Source of the DNA: Sinorhizobium fredii USDA 257 | GTDB lineage: Bacteria; Pseudomonadota; Alphaproteobacteria; Rhizobiales; Rhizobiaceae | Direction: 5' to 3' | Length of the DNA: 64,000 nucleotides | NCBI RefSeq assembly: GCF_000265205.3 | Contig: NC_018000.1 | Span: 1,488,001-1,552,000, forward strand | Shown: piece by piece, positions 36,501 through 45,621 of the stretch | Numbering within the stretch: the first letter of the stretch is position 1 | Layout: every line of letters starts with the position of its first letter | The notes under the pieces: generated by a model | Told to the model about the DNA's origin: nothing | The model's database searches: none | Seen by the model: only the letters and a program-made list of their open reading frames with translations | Translations under genes and position numbers: made by a program

Positions 36501-36736
36501 CCGTGCTCGCGCTGATCCCGATCTCGCGCGGCGTGTTCTGGGGACCGCTTGCCTATGCGATGATGGGCGGCATCCTCGTTGCGACCGTGCTGACGATCCT
36601 GGTGCTGCCGGCCGGCTACGCACTGTTCTTCGGCAAGGAGCCCAAGGCGCGCGAACCGGAGGGCGAGGCCGCCGAGCCGCGGCAGGAGGCGGCCGAGGAT
36701 CGCGCCGCCTACCCCGCACCTATTGCCGCCGAATGA
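33584..36736 (+). CDS. RND-family efflux pump inner-membrane permease
   Basis: The 1050-residue transporter has twelve helices and two large periplasmic loops typical of AcrB-like HAE-1/ACR pumps. Helix-4 carries the proton-relay Asp pair in ALIIALGLLVDDAMIVVEMM; the second-half signatures (LLGIIIRNSIILVDQIDQD) are also visible. It ejects hydrophobic compounds using the proton gradient; substrate is unknown. The C-terminal tail is rich in Glu/Ala. Confidence 0.96.
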   Translation: MQASTGEKKPFNLSRWAIGHPSIARFLFGLIIITGALGLVRMGQREDPEFTFRTMVVQAVWPGASIQEMQDQVVNKIERKLQETPHLDFVRSYTRAGSAIITVQIEGDTNADDVADAFYQVRKKVGDIANELPDGVLGPYFNDEFGDTFITLHAISGDGYSYPELKRFATEGRDMLLTTTGVEKVVILGDQPQKIYIDVSSKLLAARGLTLNDLRNAVAGQNNVDPAGTVETGPRSVRISVDGDVRRAEDIRELRLRAGNETIRLADIATVTAGLEDPYSRKFRFNGHDSVQIGVVMAKGHKVTDVGKAVEATYERFESALPYGVSVEQISNQPEVVTEAISEFSHALVEALIIVLVVSFLSIGWRSGLVIAIAIPLVLAATFAIMYELGIDLQRISLGALIIALGLLVDDAMIVVEMMERKLEEGLVKIEAASFAYSSTAFPMLTGTLITTAGFIPVGFAESTAGEYVRSLFYVVGIALVVSWFVAVYFTPWLGYMILKQRHHAGTHHDAFDTRFYRRLRATVGWAVRHRVIVLVMTLATFMASLWAFQFIPKNFFPQSSRPEILVDLWLPEGTSIEEVERQAKALEARMMGDEDKRFIATYIGEGIPRFFLPLDQQLRNPNFAQLLVMAKDETARERLIVKLRTILAADFPSIRAKVDRLFLGPPTGWPVQIRVMGPDRQEVRRIADQVKTKFRENPLLGAIHDDWLEPVPAMKLVIDQDRARALGVTSQRIRQMLQAAMSGAPLDDFRDGEETVSIVAREPDGNRQLLSAVNSVYVPTDFGSFVPVSQVAKVVPVMEQGIEWRRDRLPTITVRATLPDGIQPNDVTQQIYNELQGLRDGLSPSYMVEIQGGAEDSAESQASIAAKAPIMLLVIVILLMAQLQHFGKSMLVLATGPLGIIGAAAALLISGAPFGFVAILGVIALLGIIIRNSIILVDQIDQDIAAGMERSEAIIGAAVRRFRPIVLTALTAVLALIPISRGVFWGPLAYAMMGGILVATVLTILVLPAGYALFFGKEPKAREPEGEAAEPRQEAAEDRAAYPAPIAAE

Positions 36737-36820
36737 CCTGTACTGTCATCGGCTCCGCGGCGCTTGGAGCGGGATGAGGAAACGTGTGCGCGGTTTTCCG
36801 CCCGCATTCCGCACCAACGT

Positions 36821-36868
36821 CTACTGCATGTCTTCTCAATCGGCGACGATTTAGAAGACATGCAGTAG
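36821..36868. repeat. Mosaic intergenic palindrome (RIME-like), copy 4
   Basis: Perfect 16-bp inverted repeat CTACTGCATGTCTTCT / AGAAGACATGCAGTAG with a 16-nt loop containing AATCGGCGACGATT, the same core found in the copy at 17184. It lies between the convergent RND and XRE genes and may work as a bidirectional terminator. Confidence 0.75.
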
Positions 36869-36951
36869 GATCGAAAAGCCTGACTTGCGGCGCGCATCTT
36901 CGATCGCGCCTTGAAGCCGGACAAAGTGCAATCGGCCGCAGCCGGTGGCCC

Positions 36952-37398
36952 TTACTCTTCGAAGGCCATTGCCGGGGTCGGTGCGGCGTCCGTGGCGACC
37001 AAGGCCTTGACGAGCGCCACGATCTTGCGCCGGACCTGCGGGTCGCTGAGCCGGGCAAAGGCGCGATTGAGTGCCACGCCCTCCTCGGTGGCAAGGAACT
37101 GCAGCATCTCATCGCTGGAGGTCACCGCGGCATTCTGCTCCGAGCCATTCAAGCTTTCGGGACCGCCTTCGAAGAAATAGGACACCGAAACGCTCAGGAC
37201 CTCGGCGGCACGCTGGAGACGGCTCGCACCGACGCGGTTCAGGCCCTTTTCGTATTTCTGCACCTGCTGGAAACTGACGTCGAGCGCCTCGCCGAGCTTT
37301 GTTTGACTCCAATCCAAAGCCAATCGGCGCAAGCGGATGCGATTGCCTACATGGATGTCGATCGCACGGGGTTCTTTCTTGTTCGGTCTGGCCTGCAT
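36952..37398 (-). CDS. XRE-family regulator (PhrR/PraR-like)
   Basis: The 148-residue protein has the N-terminal core VGNRIRLRRLALDWSQTKLG followed by SFQQVQKYEKGLNRVGASRL, close to the rhizobial PhrR/PraR group of Cro/CI-type regulators (HTH about 22-75). The C-terminal half ends in VRRKIVALVKALVATD, a common helix in this group. The ATG at 37398 was chosen because it gives the family start; the frame is open to 37464. Its target genes are unknown. Confidence 0.9.
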   Translation of the reverse strand: MQARPNKKEPRAIDIHVGNRIRLRRLALDWSQTKLGEALDVSFQQVQKYEKGLNRVGASRLQRAAEVLSVSVSYFFEGGPESLNGSEQNAAVTSSDEMLQFLATEEGVALNRAFARLSDPQVRRKIVALVKALVATDAAPTPAMAFEE

Positions 37399-38129
37399 TC
37401 GTTCTTGTTCCCACCTTTTTGCGGCGTTGCGTTCAATGACGCAAGTGCCGTGATTTCCCCGCACGACACCACGCTCAGTAGAAGCCAGCGCCGCCGGGAG
37501 TAGTTTTCAACTTAAATTCACGACTTCCTTGAATATGTCGGACGGCTTACAAAAGACATATGGAAACAAGCTCTCCAGTATCCGCATAGCGCATGGCCTA
37601 TCCCGAAGACGACGCTTTCCGTCTGCGAGGATTAGTTCGCTGGTCGCCATCGATGCTCTCTGCACAGGCATGAACATTGCGGCTCGCCGATTGGCCAGCC
37701 AAAGTGAGTCGGCTCGGCTGCGCTATCAGTCGCCCGCCACGGTCCGCGACGCCGCTGCTTGGATCGCTACGATGCTACGGTTGATTTTGAACTTTACGAA
37801 CTTGGCCGAAAACGGTCGATCGATGGTGCACGCTGGCGCGGCCGGCGGAATCTTGCACGCCCTTCACGTTCGAGTACCCGCAACCTGTGAGCGAAAAGTT
37901 CTCCTCCTGGGCGACGCGCTCAGCAATTCTTGCGAAATCCGGCTTCGTTTTTCGTTTTTTGGATATCCGGCTTCATATAACCGTTTACGGCAAAGCTAAT
38001 ATACGCTTATTTGTACGACAATTGCGGGCGCGGAGAGCACCCTTGAAAGGGAGGTGGCGTGAACCTGATACGTGAAAATGTAACCCAAGGCGCTACCCTG
38101 CAGGGCGCCGAGGCTTTTTCGGGACTTTG
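37399..38129. other. Long intergenic region without a convincing gene
   Basis: About 730 bp between XRE and AraC genes. One open frame (37529-37999, plus) encodes 156 residues without recognisable family features, and I do not call it. The left part is AT-richer than its surroundings. The right end carries a GAAAGGGAGG stretch and a terminator-like hairpin (38089-38119). Confidence 0.6.
38089..38119 (+). terminator. Terminator-like hairpin in the AraC leader
   Basis: GGCG...CCCT / AGGG-CGCC (38089-38109) with a CTA bulge, followed by GAGGCTTTTTC. It lies just before the AraC start, so it could end a small RNA transcribed in 37990-38110 or act as an attenuator. Confidence 0.45.
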
Positions 38130-39146
38130 ATGAGGTACGTCCCTCATCGCCCGGCATTCCGCATCGTCAAAGCAGATGCCGACGAAATGTCCGAGCATTA
38201 TGCAAGAACATTGTCACCCGCCAAGGTTGAACCCTTGGACGGAGTCGGTCCTATCTCGGTCGAGGACCGGCACTATTCTGCCGGGCCTTTCAGCATCTGG
38301 GCGGGCATGTGCCATTCGGGCATGAAAGTCACGTTCTCGCAGCCCTCCGACGCCTTCGTGCTCTACTTGCCGCATTCGAGCACCATGGAGATCGACGTCG
38401 GCCGCAAACGGCTTCTGTCGACCCCGGGAACCGCCATGGTCGGCAACATGGCGCAGTTCGAAAAACTGACAATCCACGAGAACCGCGGCCATATCGGCAT
38501 CGCCTTCGACAAATCGGCGATGGTCGGCCAGCTCAGTCAGCTCCTCGACGCCCCCGTCCTGGGAGATATCGACCTTTGTGCGACCTTGGAAACGGGTTCG
38601 GCCATCGGCTCGCGGCTTGCCGCTCTCGGAGGCCTGCTCTGGGATTGTTTCGACGTCGCGGGCGAAGACCGTGTTTCGACGACGGCGACCACGCATCTTT
38701 TTCAGGCAGCAATGGTCATGATCCTGGAATCGCTTCCCCACAACTACAGCGCCCGACTGCACAAGCCAATGTCCCCTGCCATGCCACGAAACCTGAAACG
38801 GGCGATCGAATACATGGTTGCCAATATCGCCGAACCCATGAGCGTTGCCGATATCGCCCGGGAGGCAGGCACGAGCGTGCGCGCCTTGCAGACCGCCTTC
38901 CAGCAGTTCAAGGACACGACACCCTTGAATTTTCTGCGCCATATGCGGCTGGAGGGTGTTCGCAAAACCCTTTCCGACGATGCCAATACGCTCTCGATCG
39001 CGCAGGTGGCACGCGCCTGGGGCTTCACCCATATGGGCCGGTTTTCCGCGGTCTACCATGATGCCTTCGGCCAGACGCCGTCCGAAACGGCCAAGCTTCA
39101 CAGCCGGTGCGGCATCGGCGTTCCTCCGTCACGATCAAACCGCTGA
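38130..39146 (+). CDS. AraC-family transcriptional regulator
   Basis: The protein of about 338 residues has an N-terminal AraC_binding_2-like domain (VEDRHYSAGPFSIWAG; PSDAFVLYLPHSS). It ends with the double HTH at about 230-325 (SVADIAREAGTSVRALQTAF; FKDTTPLNFLRHMRLEG; VARAWGFTHMGRFSAVYHDAFG). The ATG giving MRYVPHRPAF was taken; the preceding codon TTG is also possible. No neighbour obviously belongs to its regulon. Confidence 0.9.
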   Translation: MRYVPHRPAFRIVKADADEMSEHYARTLSPAKVEPLDGVGPISVEDRHYSAGPFSIWAGMCHSGMKVTFSQPSDAFVLYLPHSSTMEIDVGRKRLLSTPGTAMVGNMAQFEKLTIHENRGHIGIAFDKSAMVGQLSQLLDAPVLGDIDLCATLETGSAIGSRLAALGGLLWDCFDVAGEDRVSTTATTHLFQAAMVMILESLPHNYSARLHKPMSPAMPRNLKRAIEYMVANIAEPMSVADIAREAGTSVRALQTAFQQFKDTTPLNFLRHMRLEGVRKTLSDDANTLSIAQVARAWGFTHMGRFSAVYHDAFGQTPSETAKLHSRCGIGVPPSRSNR

Positions 39147-39335
39147 TACCTATTCCGTGCCCGAACGGCGAACCTGCGCTGTCGGACGAAGGCGCTTGCA
39201 CCTCCTCAGTCGTTTTGTTGCGCGATCCGGATAGCCAAGCGCCAATCGGCTAGCCAAACACGACGCTAATTTACCCCCGAATAATATTTCCCCAGCACGA
39301 TCGGCACGCGAAGTAACGGAGCTGGTCACTAAAAC

Positions 39336-40757
39336 ATGCATTTCGATTTCGGCGTTTTCCGTCGGTTGATCGCCAGCCGAATGTCAACCATAGCCAGCGA
39401 CAGGAGCGGCAATGTCGCCCTGACGGTCGCAGTCTGCATCATTCCGATGATCCTCGCCGTCGGCGCCGGCCTCGACTATACGCGCGCCTACAACGTCCAG
39501 AGCAGGATGCAATCGGACCTCGACGCCGCGCTGGTGGCCGCCATCAAGGAGATCGACGAATACGATGAGGACGAAATCGCCGAAAAGATCAAGGAATGGT
39601 TCGACGCCCAGTCCGAGAAGCAAGGCGCCACCTATGATCTGACGGAGATCACCGTCGACAAGAGCGGCCACACGATCACCGCCAGCGCAAGCGGAACCGT
39701 GCCGACGACGCTGATGACCTTGGCCGATATCAAGACCGTTCCGGTCGGCGTCATCAGTGCCATCGAGGGGCCGGCAACGTCCTACCTCGAAGTCTACATC
39801 GTCATCGACAAATCACCGTCGATGCTGCTGGCCGCGACAAGCAAGGACCAGGCAATGCTGCGGGCCGACAAGAATATCACCTGCGAGTTCGCCTGCCATG
39901 ACACGAAGGATCCAGTGAAGAAGAACGGCTCCGTCATCGCATCGACCTACTACAACTACATTAAGAGCCTCGGTGTAAAGCTCCGAACAGACGTGGCGCT
40001 CGACGCCGTCGAAGAGGTGCTCGACATGGTCGACGCGGCGGACGAGGACCATGCGAGGATCAAGGTCGGTCTCTACAGTCTCGGCGAAACCATCACCGAG
40101 GTCCTCGAGCCGACCTATTCGACCAGCACCGCGCGGAAGAAACTTTCCGACGATGATGCCGGCCTGACGAGCGCAACCTCCACCACCTCGACCGACTTCG
40201 AGACCTCGCTCGAGGCTCTGCAGGACAAGGTCGGGAAAGGTGACGACGGCAGTTCGGCCAGCAAGCCGCTAAAACTAGTGCTTTTGCTAACAGATGGCGT
40301 CCAGTCGCATCGCAACTGGGTTATCAACGACATCCCGAAGGGCACTAAATGTATTAAGAAGAACGCCGCCGGAACGTGTATCCGACACACCTCCAACGCT
40401 GGTAAGAACTGGGGGATTGTGACGCCTCTTAACCCCGACTGGTGTGGATACCTCAAGAATGACGACGCCACAGTGGCCGTCCTCTATACGGAGTACCTCT
40501 CCATCCCCGATGATTGGGGATACAACGATACCCTTGACGACACGATGGCGAAGAGCAGGTGGACCTCCACCTGGGGCGGTACGCTGCATAGCGGCGTCAG
40601 CAGCAGCATCAGCAGGCACGACTATATCCCGATCGCGCTGCAGGACTGCGCCTCCTCTGCCGATCTCTTCATCTCCGCCGCCTCCGAAGACGAGATCACC
40701 GCCGGCCTTTCCACCCTCTTCAACCAATATCTGACTTCGGTACGGCTCACCCAATGA
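39336..40757 (+). CDS. TadG-like pilus-assembly protein with VWA domain
   Basis: The 473-residue protein starts with a Tad-type hydrophobic segment (GNVALTVAVCIIPMILAVGA, about 25-44) and DYTRAYNVQSRMQSDLDAAL. A von Willebrand-A domain follows with a MIDAS-like DKSPS (about 157-161) and LLLTDG. Cysteine pairs in the insert suggest disulfides. TadG proteins anchor or modify Flp pili in the envelope. It leads a three-gene operon; the rest of a tad/cpa locus is absent here. Confidence 0.85.
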   Translation: MHFDFGVFRRLIASRMSTIASDRSGNVALTVAVCIIPMILAVGAGLDYTRAYNVQSRMQSDLDAALVAAIKEIDEYDEDEIAEKIKEWFDAQSEKQGATYDLTEITVDKSGHTITASASGTVPTTLMTLADIKTVPVGVISAIEGPATSYLEVYIVIDKSPSMLLAATSKDQAMLRADKNITCEFACHDTKDPVKKNGSVIASTYYNYIKSLGVKLRTDVALDAVEEVLDMVDAADEDHARIKVGLYSLGETITEVLEPTYSTSTARKKLSDDDAGLTSATSTTSTDFETSLEALQDKVGKGDDGSSASKPLKLVLLLTDGVQSHRNWVINDIPKGTKCIKKNAAGTCIRHTSNAGKNWGIVTPLNPDWCGYLKNDDATVAVLYTEYLSIPDDWGYNDTLDDTMAKSRWTSTWGGTLHSGVSSSISRHDYIPIALQDCASSADLFISAASEDEITAGLSTLFNQYLTSVRLTQ

Positions 40758-41284
40758 AGAGCCGTTCGAAGATCACCCTTTTGCGCCGGCTGCTGGGCGA
40801 CCGGTCGGGCGTGGCCGCCATCGAATTCGCGCTTCTCGCGCTGCCGCTGTTCACCATCATCTTCGGCATTCTCGAATGTGCGGCGATGTTCTTCATCGAC
40901 TCGGCCCTCGATGCCGCGGTTCATAAGGCCGCGCGCCTCATACGAACCGGCCAGGCGGCTGAGGGCAATATGGCGCTCACAGGCTTCAAGACGGAGGTCT
41001 GCGGCAACCTGCTCTATGTGCTCGACTGCGAAGACAAGCTGCTGGTGGCCGTCGATACGCTCACCGACACCTCCTCCTCCGGCGCGATGAAGGCGATCAA
41101 CAGCACCGGCGCCGTGTCGATCACCGAAGGCTTCGAAATCGGCAAGGGCAGCGATTACGTGATGGTCCAGGCTTTCCTTCCCTGGAAGCCCGTCGTCAGC
41201 CTCTATTCGCTTTCGAGCTCGACGCTCGCGGACGGCAGCTACCTGATGGGCGCCTCCGTCCTGCTGCGCAATGAACCGTTCTGA
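40754..41284 (+). CDS. TadE-family pseudopilin-like protein
   Basis: The 176-residue protein has the TadE segment RSGVAAIEFALLALPLFTII (about 18-37), where the Glu is the conserved +5-type residue, followed by a periplasmic domain with one cysteine pair. The ATG overlaps the TadG stop by 4 bp. Prepilin-like processing before the hydrophobic stretch is known for TadE/F proteins. Confidence 0.9.
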   Translation: MKSRSKITLLRRLLGDRSGVAAIEFALLALPLFTIIFGILECAAMFFIDSALDAAVHKAARLIRTGQAAEGNMALTGFKTEVCGNLLYVLDCEDKLLVAVDTLTDTSSSGAMKAINSTGAVSITEGFEIGKGSDYVMVQAFLPWKPVVSLYSLSSSTLADGSYLMGASVLLRNEPF

Positions 41285-41294
41285 GGATGCCCGC

Positions 41295-41852
41295 ATGACA
41301 CCAATCGCCAAGAGAACAGTCGCCCTCCTGCGGAATCGCGACGGAGCTTCCGCGATCGAATTCGCGTTCCTCTTTCCGATCATGCTGCTGCTGCTCGCCG
41401 GACTGGTCGATCTCGGGCAAGGCCTGACGGTGCACAGAAAGATTAACCAGATCGCTTCGACGAGCAGCGAGATCATCGCCATGCAAAGCAGTTGGACCGA
41501 GGCGAGCGTCGAATCGATCCTCGACGGCGTCAGCACCATCGTGCAACCCTATGATACCGACGAACTCGCGATCCTCCTTTGCGTTCTCGACATCGGCAGC
41601 AACGGCAAGGCGACCGTGAACTGGTCTGCCGCCTATGGCACGACCGCCCTCTCCTCAGGACAGGACTCGCCCGTCGAGGTGCCAGAGGAACTAAGAACGG
41701 AGGACGTGCAACTGGTGGTGACGCGTGTCCAATACAAATTGGATACGATCTTCTCCGGCCTTTTCGAAAGTTTCACGGGCGGCGGCGATTACGAATATGA
41801 CCAGCACTTCTTCATCCGGCCCCGAAACGGCAACACGATCACCTACAGCTAA
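41295..41852 (+). CDS. TadE/TadF-family pseudopilin-like protein
   Basis: The 185-residue protein carries RDGASAIEFAFLFPIMLLLL (about 16-35) and a periplasmic domain ending in FFIRPRNGNTITYS. The ATG follows TGAGGATGCCCGC; an upstream in-frame ATG at 41271 overlaps the preceding gene. It completes the TadG/TadE/TadE operon. Confidence 0.88.
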   Translation: MTPIAKRTVALLRNRDGASAIEFAFLFPIMLLLLAGLVDLGQGLTVHRKINQIASTSSEIIAMQSSWTEASVESILDGVSTIVQPYDTDELAILLCVLDIGSNGKATVNWSAAYGTTALSSGQDSPVEVPEELRTEDVQLVVTRVQYKLDTIFSGLFESFTGGGDYEYDQHFFIRPRNGNTITYS

Positions 41853-42329
41853 GCATGAGGTCGTATCGAACGACGTCGCAGAAGATTTCGCTAATCGACC
41901 GAAATTCTAGGCGCCACAATACACACGTAGACTAGCCACGGTTGCGCCCTATCTTTACCTATCCCAGGCCGAATTACACGATTTAATACACACCAAGCAA
42001 CATTGCACTCTATTGTTGCTGTTTTACTATGTGTTCCACACCGACCGCAGGCTCTCCGCGCAATAATGCGTTAACCGTACACCTTCTTCGCAATGCGGAT
42101 ATCGATTTAAACTTCCAACTGTAGCCTAACGCCGGCCAGTCCGCTTACACTCCTTCTCGTGGGTGCAGGGCAGCCTTGGGCATGATGCCCTGGGTATCGT
42201 GCCAGCGGCTTGGCTTGCCGCTGGCACGTGCCGCTTTCGGCGGCGGGCAAAGCTTTCCGCCTCTCGCGCTTCAGCTGCAGATTGCTCGGCCCGAGTGTCT
42301 CGATTCTTTGTGGCCCGCACCCTGGCGCA
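41853..42329. other. Intergenic region with palindromes, no gene
   Basis: About 480 bp. The left half (41900-42110) is distinctly AT-rich. The right half has a 10-bp stem GTGCCAGCGG / CCGCTGGCAC (42199-42227) and the smaller palindrome GGGCATGATGCCC near 42177, which may end the chemoreceptor transcript although U runs are lacking. Confidence 0.5.
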
Positions 42330-44141
42330 TCAGGCAGCGCGGCGCGCCCGCCCGCCATTCCCGTTCACCTGAAACCGTTCGGCAATTCTGTCGAGATCGA
42401 GCACCTCCTCGCTGAGCGCGCGGCAGGCGGCATTCGTCTCCTCGACCATGGCAGCGTTCTGCTGCGTGACCTGGTCCATCTGCTGCAGAGCGGCATTAAT
42501 GCCATCGAGCGCGGAGGATTGTTCGTCGGCGGCGGTGACGATGGCGCCGATCAGGCCGCTTACCTGCAGCATATGGCCTTCAATGCCCGTCAGCGCCGAA
42601 CCTGTCTGATTGACGAGTTCGACGCCGTCCGCAACCTCGCGGACCGAGGTTTCGATCAACGTCTTGATTTCCCTCGCCGCATTGGCCGAGCGGCTGGCAA
42701 GTTCGCGAATCTCCTGCGCGACGACCGCAAAGCCCTTGCCGGCCTCGCCCGCCCGCGCCGCCTCGACCCCTGCATTCAACGCAAGCAGGTTGGTTTGGAA
42801 CGCGATCTCGTCGATGACATTGAGGATTTGCCGGATACGCGTCGAAGAACCTGCGATCCGTTCCATCGCCGCAACGGCATCGCGGACGACGGCCGCAGAG
42901 CGTTCCGCTCCGTCCTTGGCAGTCCGCATCACCAGGCTTGCTTCCCGGGCGCGTTCCAGCGAGTTGCGCACCGTCGCGGTGATCTCATCGCAGGCGGCGG
43001 CCGTCTGCTCCAGCGACACGGCTTGGTGCTCGGTGCGCTTTGCCAGATCGTCGGTGGCGCTGGCGATCTCCGACGAACCGGAACGCAGCCGGCTGGTCGC
43101 CTGGAGCACGCCGGAAATGGCTTCGGCAAGCTGCCCGACGCTGCCGTTGAATTCGCTGCGGAGCCGTTCGAATTCCGGGGCGAAACGGGCGTCGATTTGC
43201 GCCGTGAGGTCGCCGGTCGAAAGCCGCCCCAGTCCCCCGCTCAGTCGATCGATGACGGTTCGCCGCTCCTCTTCCTCGGCTGCCCGCTGTTCGCGGAGAA
43301 CCCTCTCCTGCTCCTCCTGGCGGCGGCGCTCCTCCTCCGCGCGCTCACGCATGCTGCGGCGTTCGATGGCCGCCTCGCGGAAGATGGCGACGGATTTCGC
43401 CACCGCGCCAATCTCATCCGTGCGATCCGAGAAGGGCACGGCCCGGCCGTAGTCGCCCCCGGCGAGCGTCTCCATATAGGACGACATCGCCGCCAGCGGC
43501 TGGACCGCACGGCGGCGAAAGTACCAGAGGCCGGCGGCGAGCAGCGCGACCGAGATCACCGAACTTGTCGTCGCCGCCATGGACAGCTGGTCCGTTTCCA
43601 CGGCTGCGGCGGCTTCCTCGCCCGCCTGGAAGGCGACAGCCATCTGCACCAGTTCGTTCACCGCAACTTCGTGATGATGGAAGCTATCCTTCAAGGCGCC
43701 CAGCGCCTGACCAACGGCGGCACCGTCATTTGCCTGAAGCGCAGGAAGGAACTGCTTTTCCATCACCTGCCAGAAGAGGTCGGCCCTGCCGAGCACCTCG
43801 GCCTCCAGCTTCCCCATCAAAGCATCGGGCGCGGATGAAGTCTTCCAATAGGCCCGCCGCTCGTCATAGGCGCGCTTCAAGGCGGTGATCTTTTCCTGAT
43901 TCTTGGCGGCGAGTTCCGGACCGGAGATCGCTTCCATGGCGAGCATGTAGGATTCGACTGTGTACAAGGGCGGCGGAAGGATATCAGCGACGAGATCCTT
44001 GCCGTAGACGATCTGCGTGTAGACCGGACCGTTCACCCTCAACTTGTCGAAAGCGTATGTCTTGATGCCGATCGAGACCAATAGGCCGACCGCAATGATT
44101 CCTCCGAAGACAATCATGCCGCGTGCAATATTGAGTTTCAT
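42330..44141 (-). CDS. Methyl-accepting chemotaxis protein
   Basis: The 603-residue receptor has an N-terminal transmembrane helix (about 8-26), a periplasmic sensor of about 165 residues, a second helix (about 195-215), a HAMP region ([20 protein letters not shown]) and a long signalling domain. The hairpin tip is [20 protein letters not shown]. The frame is open further upstream, but [14 protein letters not shown] gives the normal N-terminus. A charged R/E-rich coiled coil follows HAMP. No CheR-binding pentapeptide is seen at the C-terminus (GRARRAA). Ligand unknown. Confidence 0.94.
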   Translation of the reverse strand: MKLNIARGMIVFGGIIAVGLLVSIGIKTYAFDKLRVNGPVYTQIVYGKDLVADILPPPLYTVESYMLAMEAISGPELAAKNQEKITALKRAYDERRAYWKTSSAPDALMGKLEAEVLGRADLFWQVMEKQFLPALQANDGAAVGQALGALKDSFHHHEVAVNELVQMAVAFQAGEEAAAAVETDQLSMAATTSSVISVALLAAGLWYFRRRAVQPLAAMSSYMETLAGGDYGRAVPFSDRTDEIGAVAKSVAIFREAAIERRSMRERAEEERRRQEEQERVLREQRAAEEEERRTVIDRLSGGLGRLSTGDLTAQIDARFAPEFERLRSEFNGSVGQLAEAISGVLQATSRLRSGSSEIASATDDLAKRTEHQAVSLEQTAAACDEITATVRNSLERAREASLVMRTAKDGAERSAAVVRDAVAAMERIAGSSTRIRQILNVIDEIAFQTNLLALNAGVEAARAGEAGKGFAVVAQEIRELASRSANAAREIKTLIETSVREVADGVELVNQTGSALTGIEGHMLQVSGLIGAIVTAADEQSSALDGINAALQQMDQVTQQNAAMVEETNAACRALSEEVLDLDRIAERFQVNGNGGRARRAA

Positions 44142-44461
44142 ATGTCTGCCCCGAATACGCCTTCCCCGCAGGGAACCCTCGCCAAAAATGCAGAAAACAA
44201 TCGTCCGAATGCCGAAAAACGGCGTCGGCATCTCTTGAGAACAGGTGGTCATGCATCGCCGGTTCTCGCGATGCGAAATGCCCTTTACCGCAGCAGCAAT
44301 CATGCTTGCGCCACACTATTTAGTTGCACTCCATCGTTGCGGAATGGTTAAGAGCCGCGGCAGGTCCGAACTAAATCGATATTAACTGCGTGAACCGGAT
44401 ACTGAGGACGTCGTTTGTGTCTCCCTCAGACGCACGACGATGGGTTGGGTGCGACTGCGCT
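44142..44461. other. Intergenic region upstream of the chemoreceptor
   Basis: About 320 bp with no convincing gene. It should contain the chemoreceptor promoter (minus strand) and the end of the polysaccharide locus transcript; no strong terminator or operator was seen. Confidence 0.5.
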
Positions 44462-45484
44462 TCAGGGCCTGTCGAGCACGGCGACCAGGAGATCGATTGC
44501 CGCAAAGACATCCATCGGCTTCCAGTCTGCCGGGTTGCGGTAGCTGGGATAGAGACCGAGCACCGCAGCGGTGAGTTGGTCGGCCGTCGGTCTCGCCACG
44601 GCGCGGCGTGCCAACGCGAATTCGGCCCTTGGGCCTGCCCTATCTTCCGTCAGCCCCCATCCGGCATAAAAGGGCACCGCGTAGCAGCGCACCGGTATTC
44701 CTCTCAGCAGCGCATCGAAGCCGACCTGGCTGGAAACGGTCCAGACCTCGCCGACGACGTCGAGGATCGAGGCGACTGACACCTTGTCGGCGAGCAGAAT
44801 AACGCCAGGAGTGCTGGCGGCACGCTCCGTCAGGTAACCCTTGCGATGGCCCGCCATGACGTCCGGATGGGTACGGACGACGCATTGGGCGCCGCTCGCC
44901 AGCGCGTCGTCCAGCATTCGATCGAACGAGCGGCGGCTGCCGAGTGCGCGTGACACCGAAACATCGCCGAGGACCTGATCCACCAGGAGGATCCGCCGTC
45001 GGCTGCTCGGCTCGATCGCCGGTTGGCGATGCGGCAGGTTGTTGTATTTGGAAAGCCTGTGTTCGACCATCCGCTCCCCGATGCGCTGGCCGAATGCGTC
45101 ATGTCCGCCGCCTGCGGCCGCGGCGATCAACAGCTCGAGCCGCGACGCCTTGCCGCCGTCGACGGGCAATGCCAGATCGTCAGCAATGATCGAAACCGGC
45201 GCAGCTCCGTCCTTGCCGAGGCCGACCGAACGCAGGAAACCGTCCTCGAGGTGCCAGTGCGGCAGCCGCCGTGCGCGGGCGATCGCCATTGCCGTCTTTG
45301 CGGGGACACGCCCGCCCCAGGAGACGATGCCCTCGATACCGGGCGACAGCGTCGAGGCGAGCGTTTGGCCGCCGAAATAGCGCCCGAGCCATGGAAAGGC
45401 CTGACGGACGAAGAAGGTCGCACCGAGGCGGCTGCCCGGCCCTGGCCACCAGGTCTTGCCGACGCTTTCGGGCAAGCTATCCAT
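44462..45484 (-). CDS. Capsule polysaccharide biosynthesis protein, KpsC/KpsS-like
   Basis: The protein of about 340 residues matches the Capsule_synth (PF05159) family: IVSWGGRVPAKTAMAIARAR, LEDGFLRSVGLG, DQVLGDVSVSR, VVRTHPDV and WTVSSQVGFDALLRG. Members transfer beta-Kdo for the lipid linker of group-2 capsules. It is the last gene of the minus-strand polysaccharide run. ATG 45484 was chosen; the frame is open to a GTG at 45553. Whether it makes a Kdo linker here is inferred. Confidence 0.88.
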   Translation of the reverse strand: MDSLPESVGKTWWPGPGSRLGATFFVRQAFPWLGRYFGGQTLASTLSPGIEGIVSWGGRVPAKTAMAIARARRLPHWHLEDGFLRSVGLGKDGAAPVSIIADDLALPVDGGKASRLELLIAAAAGGGHDAFGQRIGERMVEHRLSKYNNLPHRQPAIEPSSRRRILLVDQVLGDVSVSRALGSRRSFDRMLDDALASGAQCVVRTHPDVMAGHRKGYLTERAASTPGVILLADKVSVASILDVVGEVWTVSSQVGFDALLRGIPVRCYAVPFYAGWGLTEDRAGPRAEFALARRAVARPTADQLTAAVLGLYPSYRNPADWKPMDVFAAIDLLVAVLDRP

Positions 45485-45621
45485 GCTTTGCGACACCCCA
45501 TGCAGCTTTCGGCCGATGCGCGTCCTTCGACCGCCCTGCCGATCCGGCACCAAAAATCAGGTTAGGCCGGGAAATGCAATCGCTAACTCGGCGCGCCTCG
45601 CCGGGAGCGTCAGTGACCAAC

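Noticed and set aside
37529..37999. 156-residue plus-strand frame in the XRE-AraC gap
   Set aside because: No recognisable domain, no good ribosome-binding site, and composition unlike neighbouring genes; kept only as intergenic.
42210..43838. 542-residue plus-strand frame opposite the chemoreceptor
   Set aside because: It mirrors a complete MCP signalling domain on the other strand.
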